64,000 bases of DNA from Desulfobacca_B sp046538075 (GTDB taxonomy: Bacteria; Desulfobacterota; Desulfobaccia; Desulfobaccales; Desulfobaccaceae). Both the position numbers and the translations under genes were made by a program. Location of the stretch: positions 62,001-126,000 of the forward strand of contig JBKHJN010000001.1 in NCBI GenBank assembly GCA_046538075.1, read 5' to 3'. The notes beneath the pieces were generated by a model. The model worked only from the letters and a program-made list of their open reading frames with translations. It did no database searches and had not been told where the DNA came from. Of the stretch, positions 1 through 9,200 are shown one piece after another. Positions within the stretch are counted from its first letter, which is position 1; each line of letters starts with the position of its first letter.

Positions 1-234
1 GCTGACATCGTGGTCTCGGGCAACCATGCTATGGTCCGGGGGCGGCGGCACCTGCAAGGCGCACCGGTGATGGCTACCGATTTGCGGGCCAGCGCCTCCC
101 TGGTGCTGGCCGGGCTGGCAGCTCAGGGGACCACCGAGGTGCACCGCGTCTATCATCTGGATCGGGGCTACGAGCAGCTGGAGACCAAACTGTCAGCCCT
201 GGGAGCCCGAATCTGGCGCACCAGTGCGGATTGA
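1..234 (+). CDS. murA: UDP-N-acetylglucosamine 1-carboxyvinyltransferase, C-terminal end (partial)
   Basis: This is the last 77 codons of a gene whose start lies before the window. The reading frame is open from base 1 and ends at a TGA at 232-234. The motif GAPVMATDLRASASLVLAGL followed by TEVHRVYHLDRGYEQLETKL is the strongly conserved C-terminal region of MurA, the cytosolic enzyme that adds enolpyruvate from PEP to UDP-GlcNAc in the first committed step of peptidoglycan synthesis. The Arg in the TDLRAS segment belongs to the family's active site. The catalytic Cys loop lies upstream and cannot be checked. The next gene is convergent, and no clear terminator is visible in the 46-base gap. 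Confidence 0.95.
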   Translation, partial: ADIVVSGNHAMVRGRRHLQGAPVMATDLRASASLVLAGLAAQGTTEVHRVYHLDRGYEQLETKLSALGARIWRTSAD

Positions 235-280
235 TATTAGGGTCGGGTAAAGTCGATTCAGGCTGGCGGAATTTTTCCAA

Positions 281-934
281 TTAAGTCATTAATTCTCGGA
301 ACCTTAGAACCATGGGGAAATGGTCGGAGGCTTCGGCTTCCGTCCGGGAACTGGGTTTGGCCTTAAAGAAAAGATATTTTAGACCAAAACGCTGCGCCGC
401 CTGCAAGACCTCCTGATTATCATCGATCAGCACGGCCCGCTGCGGGTCTATCCCGAATCGCTCTGCCAGCACCTGCCAGAAGCGTACTTCCTCTTTGGGC
501 ATCCCTAGATCAAAAGAAGAAATTACTTGGTCAAAGTAACCCAACAGCCCTACCTGGGACATCTTCAGGTCCAGGGTCTTGTAATGGGCATTGGTTACCA
601 GGACGATTTTTTTGCCCAGATTCCGGAGAAATTGCAAGAAGGCCTCGCTGTCCGGATGGACTTCGATCAGATGGCGGATGCCTGCCTTGAGGGCCGGAAT
701 ATCCAGGTCCAGTTCCCGGGACCAGAAATCGATATCGGTCCAGTTCAGGGTACCTTCTTCCCGCTGATAACGGGCATAAACTTCGCGGCGGGCTGCTTCC
801 GGATCCAGCCCCCGGCGACGGCCATACTCCTCCGGCACCAGAGTTTCCCAGAAATAATCGTCGAAATATTTATCCAACAAGGTGCCGTCCATGTCCAGCA
901 GCACCCACTCTACTTCATGCCATGGAAAAGCCAT
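281..934 (-). CDS. yrfG: HAD-family hydrolase, YrfG-like GMP/IMP nucleotidase
   Basis: This 217-residue cytosolic protein has all four haloacid dehalogenase motifs: DMDGT (D14 nucleophile, D16 acid/base), VTN at 113-115, K147, and DD at 171-172. The cap region has FDDYFWETLVPEEYG and the GTLNW segment, which closely resemble the E. coli nucleotidase YrfG, an enzyme that dephosphorylates GMP and IMP. Length and motif order fit that family (about 220 residues). The ATG at 934 has only a modest AAGG 12 bases upstream. The gene is convergent with murA and has no operon partner. Substrate is inferred from resemblance only; other HAD phosphatases of this subgroup remain possible. Confidence 0.82.
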   Translation of the reverse strand: MAFPWHEVEWVLLDMDGTLLDKYFDDYFWETLVPEEYGRRRGLDPEAARREVYARYQREEGTLNWTDIDFWSRELDLDIPALKAGIRHLIEVHPDSEAFLQFLRNLGKKIVLVTNAHYKTLDLKMSQVGLLGYFDQVISSFDLGMPKEEVRFWQVLAERFGIDPQRAVLIDDNQEVLQAAQRFGLKYLFFKAKPSSRTEAEASDHFPMVLRFRELMT

Positions 935-1218
935 AGAGACTAGAAACCTTTCTAATCCAATCAGTCAAGCCCCCTGCAACCTCAACCGCAAATTTATTTT
1001 TGCCCTGACATCAAAGTGGGATCTTATTCAATCCACCCTATCTTAACAGATCTGGGGGATTAAGGAAATCAAAGGCGGACGGGGTCAGGCCTCAACCTTT
1101 ATGCTGAGTGGCGGCGAGCCAATGACGATGCCTGCCGCCCAGGCCGGCTTCCCGCCGTCCACTTGAGCGATTTGTTAGCCGATCATTTTCCAAAAAGTTT
1201 TACGCCTCTTCTGCTCCA

Positions 1219-2136
1219 TTAAACTCCAAACTGCTTGGTATCAACCCACCCCATGCTTAAAAGCGACCAGAAATCGAGTGCCAGTTTGTGAATAACATAA
1301 TCGTAGGGCAGCCAGCCGTAGCCATTGTCACCCCAACCGGTTCCCCATGAGTTGCGGATCAGCAATGCTCCCGTGGTTTCCTTGTTGCACATGGTGTTCT
1401 TTATCTTTTTGCCATCATCGTAACCCACGGCAACAATGGCATGGCCCCATTGCGCCCGCTCATTCGGGCACGGATAAGGGATGCCGCCCTTTACATCGGT
1501 GTGGTTAAACGAAGGGAAGCCCCAGAAGCCAAACATCGAGGGGATCCCGGCAGCCAGATAATCCTTGACCTGGGTCAGGACTCTATCCCCCGGGATGTCG
1601 GCGCCCAGGGGATCATGGCAAAAGAACCGGAGAGCTTCATAATTGTCGGCCACGGCATAGACGAAGCTGGGCGGCTCCTGGTCAAATTCAGGTACGGCAT
1701 CGGTGTAGGGCCAGTACCTTTCGTCTGGAACCCCACAGAGCACTAAGGCACCCATGGTATGCCTCAGCCAGGCTCCGGTATCCCCGGTCACCTGCATCAG
1801 GTTGCGCGTGGTCTTATAGACAAAAAGCCGGGAGCCTTCAATGTGTTTGTCGAAGGCCCGGCGCTGAAAATACTCCACCACTCCCACCGCGGCATGGGCT
1901 GTACAGGACCCCAGGCTCTTCTGGTTTTCGACCGGCGAACACCAACTCCTGAGATCAACGGTGGCCGGGAGCGCCTCCTTTTTTTCTCCCTTGGCCAACC
2001 CCAACTTCTTAGCCATCTTGGCGATCTCCGGCGTGGTATCGGTGTAGTCTCGCATATCAGGCAAGGGCGGCAGCCACCCCGTGCCCATTGTTTGGCTTAT
2101 TTCCGGGATTTCCACCGGCTTGTAGGTCGCATACAC
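1219..2136 (-). CDS. C1 (papain-like) family cysteine peptidase without signal peptide
   Basis: This 305-residue protein carries the complete papain active site: Q72 (oxyanion hole) and C78 in NQKSLGSCTAHA, H232 in WGHAIVAVGYDD and N262 in LIRNSWGTGWGDNGYGWLPY. ATVDLRSW before the Cys matches the start of mature papain-like domains. No N-terminal signal peptide, inhibitor propeptide or membrane segment is visible; the first 57 residues look unlike a folded propeptide. It is therefore probably cytosolic or exported by another route. The start is GTG at 2136, preceded by AAGGAGATTGAG, a good ribosome binding site. Genes of this class occur sporadically in bacteria and archaea. The substrate is unknown and nothing nearby suggests one. 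Confidence 0.85.
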   Translation of the reverse strand: MYATYKPVEIPEISQTMGTGWLPPLPDMRDYTDTTPEIAKMAKKLGLAKGEKKEALPATVDLRSWCSPVENQKSLGSCTAHAAVGVVEYFQRRAFDKHIEGSRLFVYKTTRNLMQVTGDTGAWLRHTMGALVLCGVPDERYWPYTDAVPEFDQEPPSFVYAVADNYEALRFFCHDPLGADIPGDRVLTQVKDYLAAGIPSMFGFWGFPSFNHTDVKGGIPYPCPNERAQWGHAIVAVGYDDGKKIKNTMCNKETTGALLIRNSWGTGWGDNGYGWLPYDYVIHKLALDFWSLLSMGWVDTKQFGV

Positions 2137-2508
2137 CTCAATCTCCTTTCCTTGGGATGGTTGCCAGGTTCAATATTGGGCAAAGGACAATCTTTTCCAG
2201 GCCATGTGTCATTGACTGTTCTTCCCGATCACCTCCTTCCTGAAACAGTGCCTCCCCGCGCCCGGGGGTGAAGAGTACCACCAAAGAATTCTCTCAGGGG
2301 GATATGTTGCTAGTTTAAACCAGATAGAAGCCAGGGTGAACCATTAAATCTCAGTTACCCGGCTTATTTTGGGGGAGTCGGCGCCAATCAGCAGGTCTAG
2401 GATATCCAGGGGGTGAGTTTCCGATGCGCTCTCCCAGTAGGAATCAACCGATTCCCCAAAGGTAGTTACAAAGCCTGGCTTCCTGGCAAAAATCCCTTCC
2501 ATATTTTC
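2137..2508. other. Intergenic region between the peptidase and the efflux regulator
   Basis: About 370 bases separate two divergent genes. It must contain the peptidase promoter, but no clear -35/-10 pair was recognised on the minus strand. The 12-mer GGGGGTGAAGAG at 2264-2275 recurs at 9777-9788 and, inverted, at 9813-9824. No gene was found. Confidence 0.5.
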
Positions 2509-2536
2509 TTGACAATATGCTGTTTAATTCTATAAT
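2509..2536 (+). promoter_or_regulatory. Consensus sigma70 promoter of the efflux operon
   Basis: TTGACA at 2509-2514 and TATAAT at 2531-2536 are separated by 16 bases, both hexamers being perfect matches to the sigma70 consensus. Transcription would begin near 2543, leaving a leader of roughly 48 bases before the ATG of the TetR gene at 2591. The -10 hexamer overlaps the palindrome at 2532-2557. Confidence 0.85.
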
Positions 2537-2557
2537 ATGATGTTATGTTCATATTAT
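2532..2557. promoter_or_regulatory. Palindromic operator, probable TetR autoregulation site
   Basis: ATAATATGA (2532-2540) and TCATATTAT (2549-2557) form a perfect 9-base inverted repeat around an 8-base spacer. The site covers most of the -10 hexamer and the predicted transcription start, a position where a bound dimer would block initiation. The TetR-family gene begins 34 bases downstream, so autorepression that also controls the pump is the natural inference. Confidence 0.75.
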
Positions 2558-2590
2558 GAAAGGATAGTTCATTGCCGGGGGGGTCATATA

Positions 2591-3214
2591 ATGGAAGAAC
2601 AGAAGCTGCCGAGGCGGGAAAGGGAGAAATTGCGGCAGCGGCAGGATATCCTGGATGCCGCCCTTGACCTTTTCTCGCAAAAGGGCTACCACAATGTCTC
2701 TGTCCAGGAGATCGCCGAGAAGGCCGAATTTGCCATTGGCACCCTTTATAAATTCTTCCAAAACAAAGAAGACCTCTACAAGACCCTGGTGATGGAGCGG
2801 TGCGATGATTTCGACCAGATATTTTCACAGGTGTTGGCCCAGTCGGATGATGAGGTAGAAAAATTGCGCAATTATGTCTCCACCAAAGGTGATATATTTC
2901 GTAACAATCTGCCTTTCGTGCGCCTATTTCTGGCGGAGAGCGGCGGCATGAGCTTTAACTTCAAGGCGGGCCTGGATGATGAGGTGCGCCAACGCTACCA
3001 CGATTTTTTGCAAAAACTTGCCGCGATTTTGGACAACGGCATCAAAAACAAACGGTTCAAGAAGATCGCCGATCCCTATTATTTGGCCGTAGCCCTCGAC
3101 AATACCGTCAATGCTTTTCTCCTGCTCTGGCTCGACGCGCCGGAGCGCCATCCGTACCCAGAAGATCCGGCCACCATTTTGGATATCTTCTTTAAAGGAC
3201 TGATGGATATTTGA
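2591..3214 (+). CDS. TetR/AcrR-family transcriptional regulator of the RND efflux operon
   Basis: This 207-residue protein has a typical TetR N-terminal DNA-binding domain: DAALDLFSQKGYHNVSVQEI leads into the helix-turn-helix (about residues 36-57) ending GTLYKFFQNKEDLY. The C-terminal ligand-binding half is variable, as expected. I chose ATG 2591 because the conserved domain follows directly and a G-rich stretch lies just upstream; an in-frame ATG at 2537 would add 18 residues of unlikely sequence and would start inside the operator. It is the first gene of the efflux operon. The inducer cannot be predicted. Family assignment is firm; repression of this operon is inferred from the overlapping palindrome. 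Confidence 0.9.
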   Translation: MEEQKLPRREREKLRQRQDILDAALDLFSQKGYHNVSVQEIAEKAEFAIGTLYKFFQNKEDLYKTLVMERCDDFDQIFSQVLAQSDDEVEKLRNYVSTKGDIFRNNLPFVRLFLAESGGMSFNFKAGLDDEVRQRYHDFLQKLAAILDNGIKNKRFKKIADPYYLAVALDNTVNAFLLLWLDAPERHPYPEDPATILDIFFKGLMDI

Positions 3215-3270
3215 TTTCGCTTAAGTTGGCTTGCTCAATACCCTCATCAGGAATATTAGGGAAATTTCCG

Positions 3271-4479
3271 ATGCAATGGTCTAAGACGGCAAATGAATCG
3301 CTTAAACGGATTATGGTGGTGCTGGCCCTGACGATCTTCCTGGCCGGCTGCGGCAGCGGCCGCGGCTCGCAGACCGCACCACCTCCGGCCCCGGAAGTGG
3401 CCGCGATAACCATTCAGCCGCAGCAGGTTGAGCTGACCACCGAGTTGCCAGGCCGGACGTCGGCCTATCTGGTGGCGGAAATCCGCCCGCAGGTCAATGG
3501 CATCATCCAGAAGCGCCTATTCCGGGAGGGCTCCGATGTCAAGGCCGGACAACTGCTTTACCAGATTGATCCGGCCCCCTTCCAGGTAGCGCTTGATTCT
3601 GCCCAGGCCTCCCTGGCCAAGGCGCAAGCCAATCTGCCCTCAATCCGGTTAAAGGCCGATCGGTGTCAGGAATTGCTGGTCGACAACGCGGTCAGCCGCC
3701 AGGACTGCGACGACGCAACCGCGGCCCTGGCACAGGCCCGGGCCGAGATTGAATATTGGAAAGCCGAGGTAGCCGGGGCCCGGATCAATTTGGGCTACAC
3801 TCGGGTCACCGCGCCCATCTCGGGGCGCATCGGCAAGTCCAATGTGACCGACGGCGCCCTAGTGACCGCGTACCAGCCTACCTGCCTGGCCACCATTCAA
3901 CAGCTTGACCCGATTTATGTGGATGTGACCCAGTCGTCCGCCGAGTTGCTGCGTTTGAGGCGCCACCTGGAATCTGGCCGGCTCAGCACCGATGGTGAAA
4001 ACGGTAAAAAAGTCCGGATAATCCTGGAAGACGGAACCCCATATCCCCTGGAAGGCGTGCTGCAATTCCGCGACATCACGGTGGACTCCACGACTGGCTC
4101 TTTCACCCTGCGCATCGTGGTCCCGAACCCCGATCATCTGCTCCTGCCGGGAATGTTCGTCCGGGCCGTGGTCCAGGAGGGCATTGCTGATCAGGCCATC
4201 CTGGTGCCGCAACAGGGGGTGAGCCGCACTCCTAAGGGAGAGCCCATCGCCCTGCTGGTGGATGAGGCCGGTATAGTCCAACAACGGATGCTGACCCTCA
4301 ACCGGGCCATCGGCGATCAATGGCTGGTTTCCTCGGGCCTGAAGGCTGGTGAGCGTTTGATCGTCGAAGGCATGATGAATGTAGAGCCGGGCGCTACCGT
4401 CAAGGTCGTTCCCTGGAAAAGGCCACAGGCCGGGGTAAAGGCCCCCAATACCCAACGGTCCTCTGCACAATCGAGCTGA
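3271..4479 (+). CDS. RND efflux periplasmic adaptor lipoprotein (AcrA/MexA type)
   Basis: This membrane fusion protein links the inner-membrane pump to the outer-membrane channel. From ATG 3271 it is 402 residues with a lipoprotein signal ending LAG-C (C27). The barrel-sandwich half-motif is visible in AEIRPQVNGIIQKRLFREGS, followed by an alpha-helical hairpin (RAEIEYWKAEVAGARINLGY) and TRVTAPISGRIGKSNVTDGA, then the beta-barrel and membrane-proximal domains. A TTG at 3211 overlapping the tetR stop would add 20 residues, but ATG 3271 has AGGGAAA six bases upstream and gives a normal lipoprotein signal. The gene lies between tetR and the pump gene, which starts 11 bases after its stop. Confidence 0.92.
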   Translation: MQWSKTANESLKRIMVVLALTIFLAGCGSGRGSQTAPPPAPEVAAITIQPQQVELTTELPGRTSAYLVAEIRPQVNGIIQKRLFREGSDVKAGQLLYQIDPAPFQVALDSAQASLAKAQANLPSIRLKADRCQELLVDNAVSRQDCDDATAALAQARAEIEYWKAEVAGARINLGYTRVTAPISGRIGKSNVTDGALVTAYQPTCLATIQQLDPIYVDVTQSSAELLRLRRHLESGRLSTDGENGKKVRIILEDGTPYPLEGVLQFRDITVDSTTGSFTLRIVVPNPDHLLLPGMFVRAVVQEGIADQAILVPQQGVSRTPKGEPIALLVDEAGIVQQRMLTLNRAIGDQWLVSSGLKAGERLIVEGMMNVEPGATVKVVPWKRPQAGVKAPNTQRSSAQSS

Positions 4480-4490
4480 CGGGGGTTTAG

Positions 4491-7400
4491 ATGTTATCGA
4501 ACTTCTTTCTGGACCGTCCGGTCTTCGCCTGGGTCATCGCTACCATCATGATGCTGGCGGGAGGACTGGCCATCTACAATCTGCCCATCTCCCAATATCC
4601 CCCCATTGCCCCGCCCTCCATCGCCATTGACGCCTTTTATCCCGGGGCCTCGGCCGAAACCGTGGAGAACAGCGTGGTCCAGATCATCGAGCAGAAGATG
4701 ACCGGATTTGACAAGCTGCTGTACATGTCCGCCAAAAGCGATGCCTCCGGCTCCGGAAGAATTGAGCTCACCTTCGCACCGGGAACAGATCCGGATCTTG
4801 CCTGGGCCCAGGTGCAGAACAAGCTTCAGCTCGCCATGGCGAGTCTGCCCGATGTGGTGCAGCGCCAAGGCGTCAAGGTCAGCAAGTCCACCAGGAACTG
4901 GCTCATCATTGTCGGTCTGACCTCGGAAGACGGCAGCATGGATGAATTTGACCTGGCGGACTACGCCCAGGCCAACATCGAACAGGTGCTGGCCCGGGTG
5001 CCGGGGGTGGGCGAAGTGGAAACCTTCGCTTCCCAGTATGCCATGCGGCTCTGGGTCAACCCGGACAAGCTGACCGATTACCGTCTGACCATGGAAGATG
5101 TCATTCAGGGGGTGCAGGCTTACAACGTGGAGGTTTCGGCCGGCCAGTTCGGGGGGATTCCGGCGGTGGAAGGCCAGCGGCTGAACGCCTCCATCATCGT
5201 CCAGAACCTGCTCAAAACCCCGGAGGAGTTTGCGGCCATCCCGCTGCGCGTCAACCCGGACGGCTCCATCGTGCGGGTGCGCGACGTGGGCCGGACGGAG
5301 CTGGGTACCGAGCGCTACGGCAGCAAGGTGCTGTACAACGGCCAACCAGGATCCGCCCTGGCGGTCCGGCAGGCCGCCGGCGCCAATGCGCTGGCTACCG
5401 CGGATGCTATCAAGGGGAAGATGGAGGAGTTGTCCAGGTATTTTCCCCCCGGCATGAAGGTTATTTACCCCTATGACACCACGCCCTTCGTGAGGGTGGC
5501 CATCAATGAGGTGGTCTGGACTCTATTGGAAGCGATTCTGCTGGTCTTCCTGGTGATGTATATTTTCCTGGGAAGCCTGCGGGCCACGCTGATTCCCACT
5601 CTGGCAGTGCCGGTGGTTATCCTGGGAACCTTCGCGGTCCTGGGATTGTTCGGGTTTTCCATCAACATGCTGACCATGTTCGCCATGGTGCTGGCCATCG
5701 GCCTTTTGGTGGACGACGCCATTGTGGTGGTAGAAAACGTGGAACGGGTGATGAGCGACGAAGGGCTGCCAGCCAAAGAGGCCACCCGCAAATCGATGGG
5801 CGAAATCACCAGCGCTTTGATCGGCATCGGTCTGGTGCTGGCCGCGGTTTTCGGGCCCATGGCGTTTTTCGGCGGTTCCACCGGGGTCATCTACCGCCAG
5901 TTTTCCGTGACTATCATCGCCGCCATGCTGCTGTCGGTGGTGGTGGCCCTGATCCTGACCCCGGTGCTGTGCGCCTCGCTCCTTAAGCCGGTGGGCAAGG
6001 GGCACGGGGCCGCGGAATCAGGCTTTTTTTTGTTCCGGCCGTTTTTCCGCTGGTTTGACCGGACGTTTCGGTGGACCAGGGACAGGTACCAGGCCCTGGT
6101 CGGGCAGATCCTAACCAGAAAGCTCCGCTACCTGTTAATTTACCTGGTGATCGCGGCTGCCCTGTTATTTCTGTTTTTGCGTATGCCCACTGCCTATCTC
6201 CCCGATGAAGACCAGGGCGTTATGTACGTCCAGGCGATGCTGCCAGCGGGTTCGACCCTGGAGCAGACTCAGGAGGTCCTGGATCAGGTCCGCCATCATT
6301 TTCTGGAGGATGAGAAGGACGCGGTGGGGTCCATTTTTACGGTCGCCGGCCGGGGCTTTTCCGGCGCCGGGCAAAACGTCGGGCTGGGTTTCGTCATGCT
6401 CAGGGACTGGGACCTGCGTCCCGGGGCGGAGCTGAAGGTGGACGCCCTGGTGAAACGCGCCATGGCCAAGTTCTCCCAGCTCCGCAACGCCAAAGTCTTC
6501 GCGTTTCCGCCGCCGGCCGTCTTGGAGCTGGGGCGAGCGGGCGGGTTCGACTTCCAATTGCAGGACCGGGGCGGTTTGGGGCACGAAGCCTTGATGGCGG
6601 CCCGTAACCAGATGCTCGGCCTGGCGGCCCAGGAACCCCGGCTGGTGCGCGTCCGGCCCAGCGGTCTGGAAGATGTTACCCAATACCGCATTGACGTAGA
6701 TTGGGAAAAAGCCGGAGCCCTGGGGGTGCCGATCAGCGCCATTCACCACACCGTTTCCGCGGCCTTCGGCAGCGCCTATGTAAACGACTTCATCCAGGGG
6801 GGACGGGTAAAACGGGTATATGTCCAGGCCGACGCACCCTACCGGATGTTGCCCAACGACCTGGAGCGGCTCTATATCCGCAACACCGAAGGGACCATGA
6901 CGCCGTTCACTTCCTTTGCCACCGGCTACTGGTTCCAGGGCTCGCCGCTGTTGGAGCGGTACAACAGCTTTCCGTCCCTGAACATCTGGGGTGAACCGGC
7001 CCCCGGCAGAAGCTCCGGGGAGGCCATGCAGGCCATGGAAGAGATCGTTGCCAAGCTGCCCAAGAACATCGGTTATGACTGGACCGGAATCTCTTATCAG
7101 GAGCGCATGGCCAAGGCCCAGACCGGACTGCTCTACACCTTTTCCATTATCGTCATCTTTCTTTGCCTGGCCGCCCTGTATGAGAGCTGGACCGTTCCTA
7201 TCTCGGTCTTGCTGGCCTTGCCGCTCGGAGTCATCGGCGGGGTGATCGCCTCATCTTTGCGGGGACTGCCCAACGACGTGTATTTCCAAATTGGCCTGCT
7301 CACTGTCTTGGGGTTGACCACCAAGAACGCCATTTTGATCGTTCAGTTCGCCATGGCCAGGTTAGAGGAAGGCGCGGGGTTGATTGAGGCAACGCTCGAA

Positions 7401-7670
7401 GGGGCCAAATTACGGCTGCGCCCCATCGTCATGACCTCTCTGGCCTTTGGCTTCGGGGTCCTGCCCCTGACCTTAGCCACCGGGGCTGGCGCTGGCGCCC
7501 AAAAGGCCATCGGCACCGGCGTCCTGGGCGGCATGGTGACGTCAACCTTTTTGGCCATCTTTTTCATTCCCTTATTCTATGTAATGGTGGTGCAGCTGTT
7601 CAGCAGAAAGGCAAGCGCTCCAACCAAAGAGCCTGAATCGGACCTCGTAACTACCTCGGAGGCGCAGTAA
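4491..7670 (+). CDS. HAE1-family RND multidrug efflux pump (AcrB type)
   Basis: This 1059-residue inner-membrane proton/drug antiporter has the length and layout of AcrB: TM1 at the N-terminus (MLSNFFLDRPVFAWVIATIM), two large periplasmic loops and twelve predicted TM segments. The proton-relay residues are present: D408 and D409 in LAIGLLVDDAIVVVENVERV (TM4) and K945 in GLTTKNAILIVQFA (TM10). The porter-domain start YPPIAPPSIAIDAFYPGASA is also typical of the hydrophobic and amphiphilic efflux family. It should form a trimer with the adaptor and outer-membrane factor encoded on either side. The substrate range cannot be read from sequence, but the HAE1 type usually exports drugs, dyes or detergents rather than metals. 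Confidence 0.95.
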   Translation: MLSNFFLDRPVFAWVIATIMMLAGGLAIYNLPISQYPPIAPPSIAIDAFYPGASAETVENSVVQIIEQKMTGFDKLLYMSAKSDASGSGRIELTFAPGTDPDLAWAQVQNKLQLAMASLPDVVQRQGVKVSKSTRNWLIIVGLTSEDGSMDEFDLADYAQANIEQVLARVPGVGEVETFASQYAMRLWVNPDKLTDYRLTMEDVIQGVQAYNVEVSAGQFGGIPAVEGQRLNASIIVQNLLKTPEEFAAIPLRVNPDGSIVRVRDVGRTELGTERYGSKVLYNGQPGSALAVRQAAGANALATADAIKGKMEELSRYFPPGMKVIYPYDTTPFVRVAINEVVWTLLEAILLVFLVMYIFLGSLRATLIPTLAVPVVILGTFAVLGLFGFSINMLTMFAMVLAIGLLVDDAIVVVENVERVMSDEGLPAKEATRKSMGEITSALIGIGLVLAAVFGPMAFFGGSTGVIYRQFSVTIIAAMLLSVVVALILTPVLCASLLKPVGKGHGAAESGFFLFRPFFRWFDRTFRWTRDRYQALVGQILTRKLRYLLIYLVIAAALLFLFLRMPTAYLPDEDQGVMYVQAMLPAGSTLEQTQEVLDQVRHHFLEDEKDAVGSIFTVAGRGFSGAGQNVGLGFVMLRDWDLRPGAELKVDALVKRAMAKFSQLRNAKVFAFPPPAVLELGRAGGFDFQLQDRGGLGHEALMAARNQMLGLAAQEPRLVRVRPSGLEDVTQYRIDVDWEKAGALGVPISAIHHTVSAAFGSAYVNDFIQGGRVKRVYVQADAPYRMLPNDLERLYIRNTEGTMTPFTSFATGYWFQGSPLLERYNSFPSLNIWGEPAPGRSSGEAMQAMEEIVAKLPKNIGYDWTGISYQERMAKAQTGLLYTFSIIVIFLCLAALYESWTVPISVLLALPLGVIGGVIASSLRGLPNDVYFQIGLLTVLGLTTKNAILIVQFAMARLEEGAGLIEATLEGAKLRLRPIVMTSLAFGFGVLPLTLATGAGAGAQKAIGTGVLGGMVTSTFLAIFFIPLFYVMVVQLFSRKASAPTKEPESDLVTTSEAQ

Positions 7671-7671
7671 C

Positions 7672-9099
7672 ATGATAAGGAAGAAGTATTCCTTGTTGGC
7701 CGTAATGGCTCTCTTGCTCGCCGGCTGCACCTTGATCCCGGAATACACGCGGCCCGAGGCCCCGGTACCCCAGGACTGGCCCAGTGGCCCGGCATATAAA
7801 GACACTCCCGCCCCCCAGGGGGCGCCGGCAGCCGCTGACCTGGGCTGGCGGGAATTCTTCGCTGATCAACGACTGCAAACCATCATTGAGACGGCCCTGA
7901 ACAACAACCGGGACCTGCGGGTGGCCGCTTTAAATGTGGAACGGGCGCGCGCCTTATACCGCATCCAGCGCGCCGAGCTGTTACCGACGGTGGCAGCTGG
8001 CGCCAGCGCCAGAAAGGAGCGCGTCAAGATCTCCGGTACCCCAGGGACGGTGACCCTGGAGGAGTACACCGTCAATCTGGGTATTACCTCCTGGGAAATC
8101 GATTTTTTCGGCCGCATCCGAAGCCTGAAAAAACGGGCACTGGAAGAATACCTGGCCACCGAACAGGCGCGGCGCAGTGCTCAGATCTTGCTAATCTCCG
8201 AAGTAGCCAACGCCTATCTGACCCTGGCCGCGGATCGGGAGAACCTCCAACTGGCCCAATCCACCCTCGAGTCCCAACAGGCAGCCTATGATTTAATCAA
8301 ACGGCGCTTTGAAGTGGGGTTCGTACCGGAACTTGATCTGCGTCAGGTGCAGACCCGGGTGGACGCGGCTCGGGTGGACGTGGCCCGTTACACCGAACTG
8401 ATAGCTCAAGATGAAAATGCCCTTGACCTGCTGGTCGGCTCACCGGTCCCCCCGAATCTGCTGCCGGAGAGGCTAAGCGTCGTCGCGCCGTTGCCGGACG
8501 TCTCGCCCGGGATGTCCTCCGAAGTGCTCCTGCGGCGGCCGGATATTCTCCAAGCAGAAAGCTTACTTAAGGCCGCCAACGCCAATATCGGCGCGGCTCG
8601 GGCGGCTTTCTTTCCCCGCATTTCACTGACCTCGGCGGTCGGCACCGCCAGCGGCAATCTATCGGGGCTGTTCAAGTCCGGGTCGTTCATCTGGAGTCAC
8701 GCCCCGCAAATGGTCATGCCGATTTTTGAACCCCGCACCTGGCCGGCGCTAAAAGCCACCAAAGTGGAAAGGGAAATCGTCGTGGCCCAATACGAGAGGG
8801 CGATCCAGGAAGCATTCCGGGAGGTAGCTGATGCGCTGGCTCGACGGGGAACCGTGGGGGATCAAATGGCGGCGCAGCAATCACTTATGGAGGCCGCCGC
8901 CGAAGCCTACCGGCTCTCCAATGCCCGGTATGAAAAAGGGATCGATATCTACCTGAACGTGCTGGATGCGCAACGTTCGCTCTATGCTGCCGAGCAAGGG
9001 CTCATCACCATCCGGCTGGCCAAGCTCGCCAATCAGGTGCGGCTTTATGCGGTATTGGGCGGGGGCGCTAACCCAAGCCCGCCAACTGCAGGGCGGTAA
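7672..9099 (+). CDS. NodT/OprM-family outer-membrane efflux lipoprotein
   Basis: This 475-residue TolC-like channel protein completes the tripartite pump. The N-terminus is a lipoprotein signal (MIRKKYSLLAVMALLLAGC, lipidated C19) followed by TLIPEYTRPEAPVP, typical of OprM-type factors. Two outer-membrane factor repeats follow, with the long helices rich in Ala, Gln and Arg (NNRDLRVAALNVERARALY; EVANAYLTLAADRENLQLAQ) and the RRPDILQAESLLKAANANIG segment that begins the second repeat. The ATG comes one base after the pump stop codon, so translation is probably coupled. It is the last gene of the operon. Confidence 0.93.
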   Translation: MIRKKYSLLAVMALLLAGCTLIPEYTRPEAPVPQDWPSGPAYKDTPAPQGAPAAADLGWREFFADQRLQTIIETALNNNRDLRVAALNVERARALYRIQRAELLPTVAAGASARKERVKISGTPGTVTLEEYTVNLGITSWEIDFFGRIRSLKKRALEEYLATEQARRSAQILLISEVANAYLTLAADRENLQLAQSTLESQQAAYDLIKRRFEVGFVPELDLRQVQTRVDAARVDVARYTELIAQDENALDLLVGSPVPPNLLPERLSVVAPLPDVSPGMSSEVLLRRPDILQAESLLKAANANIGAARAAFFPRISLTSAVGTASGNLSGLFKSGSFIWSHAPQMVMPIFEPRTWPALKATKVEREIVVAQYERAIQEAFREVADALARRGTVGDQMAAQQSLMEAAAEAYRLSNARYEKGIDIYLNVLDAQRSLYAAEQGLITIRLAKLANQVRLYAVLGGGANPSPPTAGR

Positions 9100-9200
9100 T
9101 ACTAATTACGATCAAGGGAACATATTGGGGTGGCGGCAGGCATCCCTCTGCACTCGGCAACACCATATAGTCAAATCATTATTCGAACCCTGGCCTTGGT

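Noticed and set aside
527..943. Plus-strand open frame of 138 codons
   Set aside because: Lies entirely antisense to the HAD-family gene, which has all catalytic motifs; no own motif or ribosome binding site.
4494..5345. Minus-strand open frame of 283 codons inside the RND pump gene
   Set aside because: His- and Gly-rich shadow typical of GC-rich antisense frames; the pump on the other strand is certain.
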